Source: an uncultured Alphaproteobacteria bacterium (GTDB lineage: Bacteria > Pseudomonadota > Alphaproteobacteria > Rs-D84). From it: a stretch of 6,223 nt of DNA. The notes below the pieces were generated by a model. The model searched no databases. It saw only the letters and a program-made list of their open reading frames with translations, and had not been told where the DNA came from. A program made the translations under genes and the position numbers. Below, piece after piece: positions 1-6,188 of this stretch. The DNA lies in the NCBI GenBank assembly GCA_944390185.1, contig CALXPA010000050.1, positions 1-6,223 on the forward strand. The letters are read 5' to 3'. The stretch's first letter is position 1, and every line of letters begins with the position of its first letter.

Positions 1-129
1 TGTCATCCCGGGGCTTGACCCCGGGATCCAGGTAAATAGAGTCCTGTGCGCCAGCACAGACAAAATTATTTGTGTCGCTGCGCGACGAGTTAACTAACCT
101 GGGCCCCGCGGTCAAGCCGCGGGGTGACA
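1..129. repeat. Inverted-repeat palindromic element with 32-bp hairpin arms
   Basis: The arm at 1-32 and the reverse complement of 98-129 match at 27 of 32 positions. Each arm folds on itself: the left pairs 5-13 with 19-27 (9 bp, loop CTTGA), the right pairs 104-111 with 117-124 (8 bp, loop TCAAG). Between them lie two smaller hairpins, 44-49/54-59 (CTGTGC/GCACAG) and 74-78/82-86 (GTCGC/GCGAC). There is no coding capacity. It resembles the dispersed intergenic palindromes I associate with alphaproteobacterial genomes, possibly a MITE-like or REP-like non-autonomous element; that comparison is from recall. The left arm begins at the first base of the window, so the element may extend further upstream. 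Confidence 0.8.
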
Positions 130-209
130 TAAAGAAGGAAATGCCCGGGCACCGTGGTGACAAAAGAACAAGCGTCGCGGGGTGACAACAGAGCGGGCCG
201 CGGGTGACA
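123..209. repeat. Decayed serial copies of the palindrome terminus (GGTGACA)
   Basis: GGTGACA occurs four times in the same orientation, at 123-129, 156-162, 181-187 and 203-209. The third is preceded by CGCG (176-187, CGCGGGGTGACA) and the fourth by GGGCCGC, both like the end of the right arm of the adjacent element. Spacing shrinks from 33 to 25 to 22 bp. The other halves of these copies are missing or unrecognisable. This looks like repeated insertion or slippage of the same repeat family followed by decay. No gene is visible in this stretch. Confidence 0.6.
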
Positions 210-273
210 AAGGGGAAACGTGTCGCGGTATGAAATTTATCACAGATTTTCGTCCCCAGACCTAAAATAACTG

Positions 274-302
274 TTGCATCATTTTCGCATAATTATTAGT
301 AT
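274..302 (+). promoter_or_regulatory. Candidate sigma-70-type promoter for the three-gene operon
   Basis: The region from about 230 to 310 turns AT-rich after the GC-rich repeats. TTGCAT at 274-279 is a fair -35 box, and TAGTAT at 297-302, 17 bp further on, is a weak -10 box. CATAAT at 288-293 is a better -10 by sequence but has no good -35 at the proper distance. This would give a leader of roughly 45 bases before the first gene. No operator-like palindrome was seen. The assignment rests on motif similarity only. Confidence 0.35.
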
Positions 303-340
303 TTATACGTAGCGGTTGGTTTAACACCCACACACACCAA

Positions 341-347
341 AGGGGGG
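341..347 (+). promoter_or_regulatory. Ribosome binding site of the first gene
   Basis: AGGGGGG ends 7 bases before the ATG at 355, a purine-rich Shine-Dalgarno match at good spacing. With the signal peptide that follows directly, it fixes the start codon. Confidence 0.8.
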
Positions 348-354
348 AAACAAA

Positions 355-2133
355 ATGAAAAAAATCCTGGGCATAGTATTTCTGGGGGTTGTCATGCTGG
401 CGGGCACGTCTGCGCACGCTTTGGATCCCCAGGAATTAATTGATCAATACGTGGGCATGCGGGATTCCGGGATCGACTATGGCGAGCAGATTATAAACGC
501 GGTTGGACCATTTGCGGCATGTTCCGCTATATATGAGGTTGGCGCAACCGCAATCAGTCGCACATCGGAATGGAGCGGTAATTGGGTGGAGTATTTCTTT
601 GGTGACGAGTATGGAATTCAGGATTTGAACAGCATGAGCCTAGAGGCGGCGGCCGACTTTTGTGTTAACACGATGGGCTTTAATGAATTGCGCGCCACAG
701 AATCCATGCTGTGTCCAAATAATTATACGTGCAGTGGCGATTATATGGACGCGGCGTTGGGATGCATGTATTTCTTGATGGGTGTCGTAGATACGAACGA
801 TGGGTATCAGCAAGATCCGAACTGGAGAGATCTTGCCCAGGCTTATAATGGTTACATAAATGATGGTGACTATGGGATGTTACAAAACTATGGCAGGGAC
901 GCGGGGTTTTGTATTGGTGGCACATTTTGGGAATTTGCGCCCATCGGTGCGGATTATAGCACATTGATTAACCTGTTTGAGAATGCCATCGCCAGTAATG
1001 TGGCCAATGAAATTAAAACCAGTTACGAGGCACTGCCCCAATGTGCCGCAATTGTTGAGCTGGTGTCCATGTTCCCCACGTCAGACTGGTGGGTATACTA
1101 TCGTATGCCAGACGGCAGCGAGGTTCCCGCCTGGGATTCCATAGATAGACTGGCCGCGGCCCAGCTGTGCTATAACGTATTTGGGTTCAACCAAACGCGC
1201 GATGATAATCCGTGCCCTGATAATACAATGTGCGACGGCACATCCGAAGACGCGTTTATTGGCTGTATGTTTTTGATGACCGCATATACCGAGGGGGCCG
1301 ACGGCATGTCCGAACTGGCGGATGCTGTGTCAGAAATATTAGGCAATGAGCCTATTGATTACGGCCCGCTGCAGTCAATGGTATGTAGTGGAGAGGTCGA
1401 GGGTTACAGCAGTTTCTGGGATTCTTATATCCCCGTTGTTGATGACAATGCAGACTGTGCCGCGTCCGATCGCCGCATGTGCCAGGCGATTGATGTCGCA
1501 TATCGTGCAATCATTGATTACGCAATTTCAGAAAATGATTTCGGCTTGTTGACTAAGCTGAATGAACAAGAGTTAACCCACGTTCTGTCTGGATTGTTAT
1601 GTGCGGGACCAAATAGCCAGACTGTTGGTCATATTTTCTCTTCTGGGTCATCATGCACGTCCACAGTGGCGGCGGTTGTCGACGAGTACTTTGATTGTTG
1701 GTATGAAAACTGGGACCCCGAACGGTTGAAAGCGGTTTTCGAGGAAAGTGGCGGCATACTGGATGATTATGGGAATGTTATGAACCCCGGCAGTGTGGAT
1801 ATAGATGCATCTGGCGCGATAAGTAATATGGTGGACGATGCTCTGTCTTCGTGCCCAATCGTGTCATCCAGTCCGCTGTGCCCAGAATGGTGCTGGTCGA
1901 ATCCTGTCGGGTGTGATGGCCAGGCGGGCGAATGGGGATGGTGGTATTGCGGTACATGTCCAGAGAATACGGACGCGTTCCTGCACGAAGATCACCCCAG
2001 TGAAATGCGCTGGGTTGGCCAGTGTCGTCTGCATGCGAATGCTATTACTTCGGAACGGGATGACGAAACCGGAACCTTTGTCCAGGACGAGGCATCGTGT
2101 CCATGGATTATAGAGACGGCGTTGATCTTCTGA
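355..2133 (+). CDS. Exported cysteine-rich protein, two six-Cys modules plus C-terminal domain (paralogue 1)
   Basis: Function not recognised. Residues 1-22 are a textbook Sec signal peptide (KK, hydrophobic core, AHA before the likely cut at 22/23). The mature protein has 25 cysteines. Module 1 (about 27-198) has Cys 56, 103, 120, 126, 137 and 186; module 2 (about 202-356) has Cys 230, 272, 287, 293, 304 and 344. Both follow CxAIxE ... MGF or FGF ... C-x5-C-x10-C-M ... C ... FW. The C-terminal domain (368-592) carries 13 cysteines, an EYFDCW motif (444-449) and a CGTCP motif (532-536). No membrane segment, lipobox or catalytic motif is apparent. The start is set by the AGGGGGG site. It is first in the operon, 47 bp before its closest paralogue. 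I infer a disulfide-bonded structural, adhesive or binding protein. That the gene is real is near certain; its role is unknown. Confidence 0.95.
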   Translation: MKKILGIVFLGVVMLAGTSAHALDPQELIDQYVGMRDSGIDYGEQIINAVGPFAACSAIYEVGATAISRTSEWSGNWVEYFFGDEYGIQDLNSMSLEAAADFCVNTMGFNELRATESMLCPNNYTCSGDYMDAALGCMYFLMGVVDTNDGYQQDPNWRDLAQAYNGYINDGDYGMLQNYGRDAGFCIGGTFWEFAPIGADYSTLINLFENAIASNVANEIKTSYEALPQCAAIVELVSMFPTSDWWVYYRMPDGSEVPAWDSIDRLAAAQLCYNVFGFNQTRDDNPCPDNTMCDGTSEDAFIGCMFLMTAYTEGADGMSELADAVSEILGNEPIDYGPLQSMVCSGEVEGYSSFWDSYIPVVDDNADCAASDRRMCQAIDVAYRAIIDYAISENDFGLLTKLNEQELTHVLSGLLCAGPNSQTVGHIFSSGSSCTSTVAAVVDEYFDCWYENWDPERLKAVFEESGGILDDYGNVMNPGSVDIDASGAISNMVDDALSSCPIVSSSPLCPEWCWSNPVGCDGQAGEWGWWYCGTCPENTDAFLHEDHPSEMRWVGQCRLHANAITSERDDETGTFVQDEASCPWIIETALIF

Positions 2134-2163
2134 CAATAACAGAAAATCGGTCGCGGACGCAAC

Positions 2164-2176
2164 AGGAAAGGAAAGG
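2164..2176 (+). promoter_or_regulatory. Triple AGGAA-type ribosome binding site deciding the start of the second gene
   Basis: AGGAAAGGAAAGG holds three overlapping Shine-Dalgarno-like cores just before the ATG at 2181. The cores at AAGG 2168-2171 (9-base spacing) and 2173-2176 (4-base spacing) flank the ideal distance. This, together with the MRKK signal peptide that starts at 2181, favours that ATG over the in-frame GTG at 2097, which overlaps the first gene. Confidence 0.75.
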
Positions 2177-2180
2177 AAAA

Positions 2181-3953
2181 ATGCGAAAAAAGATATGCGT
2201 ATTATTGCTGTCGGTGCTGGCGATTATCGCCACCCCCCACACGTCGTGGGGTTACTGGGATCCCAACCTTGCCGTGGATGAACTGGTTACTGCATATTAT
2301 AATGCGGTGGACAGCGGTTATGGCGACCAGATTTTGAATTCCTATAATGCGTCGGCATCGTGTTCTGCGATATGGGAAATATACGTTCATAATTACAACG
2401 CATATGAAACGGGCGAAGAACAAATTCGTCCGGCGTATGATAATTATTCTGGTGACGCGGCGGTCCGCGCAGCGGCAGATATTTGCATTAATAAATTGGG
2501 CTTTACGCCGTTACGCGATAACCACTATCGCCTGTGCCCATATAACACCAGTTGCGTTGGCGATTACATGGACGCGGCGTTGGGATGCATGTTTGTTTTG
2601 GTTGGCGGGGTGGCCGATAACAGTGGCTGGTGGTATAACGATAACCGTTGGGGAAATCTGGATTTGTACATGTTTGGCCTTGATTTAATGCCCCCGAACG
2701 AGGCGGCGGATACACTCCGTAACCTTTTTTGCACGGCGAATGACGGCGGGGGTGGCACATTTTGGGACACCATATATATCCCAGATGCCCCGGATATGAC
2801 ATATCTCGCAGATGTGTATAACGATGCACGCAGCGATAATCTGGGCGACCTGATCCGCGACAGTTATGATTCCCTGCCGCAATGTGCCGCGATATATGAA
2901 ACGTATAATGCGTTAAACCAATTGGGGTATTGGTGGTATGATTATATCCAGGTTCCAGAGTGGCTTGGCGGTGGTACAATGCGGCCCTTTGGCGATATGT
3001 ATTGGGATTACGCCGTTTATTTTTGTACCGATGTAATGGGGTTTGATGCCCGGCGTGCGGACAATCCGTGTCCTGATAATACGCTGTGTTCTGGCACATG
3101 GGAAGATGCCTTTGTCGGATGTATGGCGTTGACATTGGGATACAGTGACGGTGATATTAGCGAGATTACGGATCTGGTTGAAAATTCACTGGAGACTGGT
3201 TCTTGGTACGAAGATCCCCGGGCATACTTTTGCCGTGGCGGTGGTGACGGTGACAGCGAGTTTTGGTATTCATTAATCAATGGGCCTGGCGGTGGGTCTG
3301 GATCGACGTGCACCAGTGCGGCCCGGTTAAATTGTGAACGTGCCGCCGTGATTTTACAGATTTTGGCGTTGTCGATTGCGTACACGGTTGAACAAGATCC
3401 ATCGGCAGCATATTTGTGGGACGAATTGTTCCAACGTACTGACACAGACTTTATCGTTGATAGAATTTTGTCTCACAACCTGTTCGGCATGAATTTAGGT
3501 ACATTCAGGGAACTGTTTGGAACTGCAGAGGGCACATTTTACTCAATTGCCATGGATGTAGTAAGCGAATATTTTGACTGCTTTGCCCAGCATGCAAACC
3601 TGCAATCACTGTACCAGACGATGATGGACAATAGATGGGAAGAAGTGAGCTATTACATTGACGATATTTTAAACGAATGTGCGGCCGGCGGCACATCGTG
3701 CCCGTACAGTTGCAATCCTGTTGCATGCCAGAATTCGTACGGTCGCCCGGGTGTATGGGGAATATATCAGTGCAGCCAGTGCCCCGATACTGGATACGAT
3801 TCTGCATATTTTTCACCGAACGAACCGCGCACTTTTGTAGACCAGTGTTTTTATGATGGTGTTAACGGCCAGGGGTCAGATTCCACAGGAACATATGATT
3901 TTGGTCGCGGGGCGTGCAGCTATCGACTTGATTTAGAACAGATATATATGTAG
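2181..3953 (+). CDS. Exported cysteine-rich protein, two six-Cys modules plus C-terminal domain (paralogue 2)
   Basis: Function not recognised; a full-length paralogue of the first gene with near-identical length (590 aa). Residues 1-24 look like a Sec signal peptide (MRKK, hydrophobic stretch, likely cut after TSWG). The mature part has 23 cysteines. Module 1 (about 32-196) has Cys 61, 102, 119, 125, 136 and 184; module 2 (about 206-364) has Cys 235, 282, 297, 303, 314 and 351; the C-terminal domain (377-590) has 11. Compared with its two neighbours it lacks one pair of cysteines in that domain, the aligned residues being Leu434 and Thr452. GDYMDAALGCM (127-137) is identical to paralogue 1. 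Gly-rich linkers lie at 188-192 and 368-375. Start chosen at the ATG with the strong purine site; the upstream GTG at 2097 would add 28 non-signal residues and overlap the first gene. Ends with TAG. Confidence 0.95.
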   Translation: MRKKICVLLLSVLAIIATPHTSWGYWDPNLAVDELVTAYYNAVDSGYGDQILNSYNASASCSAIWEIYVHNYNAYETGEEQIRPAYDNYSGDAAVRAAADICINKLGFTPLRDNHYRLCPYNTSCVGDYMDAALGCMFVLVGGVADNSGWWYNDNRWGNLDLYMFGLDLMPPNEAADTLRNLFCTANDGGGGTFWDTIYIPDAPDMTYLADVYNDARSDNLGDLIRDSYDSLPQCAAIYETYNALNQLGYWWYDYIQVPEWLGGGTMRPFGDMYWDYAVYFCTDVMGFDARRADNPCPDNTLCSGTWEDAFVGCMALTLGYSDGDISEITDLVENSLETGSWYEDPRAYFCRGGGDGDSEFWYSLINGPGGGSGSTCTSAARLNCERAAVILQILALSIAYTVEQDPSAAYLWDELFQRTDTDFIVDRILSHNLFGMNLGTFRELFGTAEGTFYSIAMDVVSEYFDCFAQHANLQSLYQTMMDNRWEEVSYYIDDILNECAAGGTSCPYSCNPVACQNSYGRPGVWGIYQCSQCPDTGYDSAYFSPNEPRTFVDQCFYDGVNGQGSDSTGTYDFGRGACSYRLDLEQIYM

Positions 3954-3980
3954 TATGATAACCATGGGAATGATGTAGAG

Positions 3981-6137
3981 ATGCAGGGCAGAGGATTTTT
4001 ACTTAACATATCTATGTGGGCGTTGCGGCGGATGCTGGTTGGTGTGGCCGGGTTGGCGGCATGGGGCCTGGTGATGACCGGGGCAGCGCATGCGGGCGGA
4101 TACGTGTGCGAAACAGACTGGACCAAGTATACCAGTTGTGCCAGTGGATACTATATATCCGACTGTTCATCATCGTCGTCGTCTTGGACCGGCCAACAGA
4201 TTTCGTCCAGCCAATTGACCGAAAATAATTCATGCCGTTCGTGCCCCAGTGGGTTTGAATGTGCCGGTGGACTGTATTGCCCAGAACCGGTTGCGGTAAC
4301 AACTGTGACGATTACATATAACCTGAACGGGGGCAGTGGTACCGCCCCGGCCAGCACAACGTGTAACGTCGGCCAATCTTGCACCCTGGCCAGTGGTAAC
4401 ACAACCAGTTTTTATCGCGCAGGCTATGTGTTCAAGGGCTGGGCCACCAGCAGCAGCGCCACCACCGGCACCACCACCATTACCCCCACCGCCAACGATA
4501 CCCTGTACGCCGTCTGGTCTGCATGTACCGGTTATCAATACAAGACATCCAGTGCCACGGCCGCGGCCACGTGCACCACGACATCGTCGGGGTATTATGC
4601 GACTGGTTGTGGGTCCAACGGTCGGGCCTGTACAGGGCAATCCCAGTGTAATGGCGCCGAATACTGTGAATCTGGACAGCGAAAAGACTGTCCCACTGCG
4701 CCCAGCGGGTGGACCCGTGGCATTGGGCGTGGATGGACCAATTGGGACCAGTGCTATGCATATCGTAACGCGATAGATATCAGCGAGTATTGCGCATCTG
4801 GTCGTTTGCGTCGTGATGCGTCCAGTGCGTCGGAATACAGCAGCACGGTCGAAGAAGAACAAACATTTAATGCGGTGCGTGATGCGTATTTAGACGGCGA
4901 TGGTGCAACATTAACGTGCATCGAGTGCCCCGAAGATACATTCAGCGAAGGTGGTACTGTGCGCGAATGTACGTCTGTGCCCTGTGATCATTGGGAATTG
5001 GTAGACTTGATTCACTTGTGGGAAGAAAATGTCACGAATAACGAAAAATTGTATGAATTAAAGAATACGTACCAAATATACGCTGGGTGTTCCGCGTTGT
5101 ATGAATTGTTTCTGGCGCTGCGTGACTATGGAACCGAGTGGGATACAGAATACGGATTTGGCGATGTCAATATGGGTAATTTATCCCGTGAACAGGCCGC
5201 AGAATTCTGTTATTACACAATGGGCTTTAATTCGTGTCGTGCCGACCTGTGCCCGTATCACCCGGGGTGTGACGGTAACTGGCAAGATGCCTTTGTGGCG
5301 TGCATGTATGCGGTCGCTGGGCACGAGGCGTATGAAAACCAGATTCCCGAAATATTGCAATTACAGTTGGAAAATGGTGATTTGATGGAAGATGACGCTC
5401 GTTTCGTCTATTGTACTGGCGAGGGCAGTGGCGAATCAGAGTTCTGGGGGACGTTGGATTATGGCCAAGAGTGCAGCTCTATGCAACTGCTCAACTGTCA
5501 ACGTGTCGAAACCGTGATGCACACCCTCGCGCGGATTGGGCGTGATCTGGAAACAAAAGGGAAAGATCCGAATTTGTTATATTCCCAAGGAAATACGACA
5601 TTGGTCGAGATTTTGACCGATGAAATGTGTGCACTAGACAGACATTATGACAGCTTTATGGGGCTGTTCGGTATCCAGGATGAGTGTTACGAGACAATTA
5701 GCAACATTGTTAATCAATATTTTTCCTGTTGGCGGGATAATTTTGATTCATCCATGATGTATGAAGTGGTTGATGTTGCGCATTTAACTAACCCGCAGTA
5801 TGCGCAAGAAATATTGCATCCTATCATAACAACATGCGTGGAAAACTATGGTGTCTCATTTTGTCGTGCGAACGTTTGTTCCCCCCGGTTGTGTGGTGCG
5901 TATGGCACGGATACACTTCCAACGTGGGGATCGTATATGTGTATCGATTGTCCGGTGGACGCCACGGATGTTTCATGGGATTTGTCTGACGAATTCCCTG
6001 AACAAAAGGTCTTTGTGGATGAATGTGCATACCGCACAACATATGCATCGTTCGAAGACGATACAGGATATTATGAACGCAGCGAGGTTTCCTGTCCATA
6101 TGAATTAGACTTTTGGTACAGATATGGCAGTTGGTAA
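3981..6137 (+). CDS. Exported cysteine-rich mosaic protein with InlB B-type repeat and shared C-terminal half (paralogue 3)
   Basis: Function not recognised. Residues 1-38 form a signal peptide with a long basic n-region (RR at 16-17), hydrophobic core 18-33 and AHA before the likely cut at 38/39. The mature protein has 42 cysteines. Residues 39-105 are cysteine-rich with a six-serine run (63-68); 109-179 is an InlB B-type repeat; 180-335 is a second cysteine-rich stretch. Residues 340-490 form one six-Cys module (Cys 370, 410, 424, 430, 441, 478, plus an extra Cys 419), and 498-718 is the C-terminal domain shared with both upstream genes. The module is closest to their second modules (DAF-x-x-CM; 37 residues between the fifth and sixth cysteines). 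The ATG at 3981 has only a weak ribosome site (GGGA at 3966-3969), so expression may depend on coupling to the gene 27 bp upstream; the ATG at 4014 is an alternative start that keeps the signal core. Possibly an adhesin or surface protein, by inference. Confidence 0.93.
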   Translation: MQGRGFLLNISMWALRRMLVGVAGLAAWGLVMTGAAHAGGYVCETDWTKYTSCASGYYISDCSSSSSSWTGQQISSSQLTENNSCRSCPSGFECAGGLYCPEPVAVTTVTITYNLNGGSGTAPASTTCNVGQSCTLASGNTTSFYRAGYVFKGWATSSSATTGTTTITPTANDTLYAVWSACTGYQYKTSSATAAATCTTTSSGYYATGCGSNGRACTGQSQCNGAEYCESGQRKDCPTAPSGWTRGIGRGWTNWDQCYAYRNAIDISEYCASGRLRRDASSASEYSSTVEEEQTFNAVRDAYLDGDGATLTCIECPEDTFSEGGTVRECTSVPCDHWELVDLIHLWEENVTNNEKLYELKNTYQIYAGCSALYELFLALRDYGTEWDTEYGFGDVNMGNLSREQAAEFCYYTMGFNSCRADLCPYHPGCDGNWQDAFVACMYAVAGHEAYENQIPEILQLQLENGDLMEDDARFVYCTGEGSGESEFWGTLDYGQECSSMQLLNCQRVETVMHTLARIGRDLETKGKDPNLLYSQGNTTLVEILTDEMCALDRHYDSFMGLFGIQDECYETISNIVNQYFSCWRDNFDSSMMYEVVDVAHLTNPQYAQEILHPIITTCVENYGVSFCRANVCSPRLCGAYGTDTLPTWGSYMCIDCPVDATDVSWDLSDEFPEQKVFVDECAYRTTYASFEDDTGYYERSEVSCPYELDFWYRYGSW
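4305..4517 (+). other. InlB B-type (Listeria-Bacteroides) repeat domain inside the third gene
   Basis: Residues 109-179 run from VTITYNLNGG through AGYVFKGWATSS to TLYAVW, the recognisable pattern of the InlB B-repeat family (Pfam Flg_new): hydrophobic-x-NGG, GYxFxGW, LYAxW. Such repeats are small beta folds found in secreted adhesins and other surface proteins. Only one copy is present. It carries two cysteines (128 and 134) where the usual family pattern has a short YG-type turn with no cysteine. The stretch 4444-4492 is unusually rich in ACC and GCC codons compared with the rest of the gene. Confidence 0.8.
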
Positions 6138-6188
6138 TATTCACCACTTGGCCCGCGTGACCACCCAGTGCCCGACGTTCTCTTTATT

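Noticed and set aside
1..209. CRISPR-like array from the spaced GGTGACA units.
   Set aside because: Repeats are only 7-12 bp, spacing is irregular (33, 25, 22 bp), and the units match the end of the neighbouring palindromic element.
2097..2180. Longer form of the second gene from the in-frame GTG at 2097.
   Set aside because: It would overlap the first gene, add 28 hydrophilic residues ahead of the signal peptide, and ignore the strong purine-rich ribosome site before the ATG at 2181.
2503..3135. 210-codon open frame on the minus strand opposite the second gene.
   Set aside because: It lies entirely within a clear coding sequence, has no ribosome site or recognisable domain, and its His/Arg/Pro-rich composition is typical of an antisense shadow.
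3955..3978. Seven-codon open frame (MITMGMM) between genes 2 and 3, perhaps a coupling peptide.
   Set aside because: It has no ribosome site and could arise by chance in ATG-rich sequence. Its only merit is the weak ribosome site of the third gene.
3951..3983. TAG of the second gene is in the same frame as the third, with no further stop before 6135, so readthrough would fuse the two proteins.
   Set aside because: Same-frame arrangement over such a short gap is likely by chance, and the third protein has its own signal peptide, which would be buried in a fusion. No recoding element was seen.
4026..4031. Twin arginine (residues 16-17) in the signal peptide of the third gene, suggesting Tat export.
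   Set aside because: The flanks are ALRRML, lacking the S/T before RR and the F-L-K after it. A protein with 42 cysteines needing oxidation after export fits Sec better.
4230..4862. 210-codon minus-strand frame and the 4336-4776 plus-strand frame across the InlB repeat.
   Set aside because: Both are low-complexity Gly/Ala/Pro products of the C-rich ACC/GCC tract, in the wrong frame relative to a well-supported gene.
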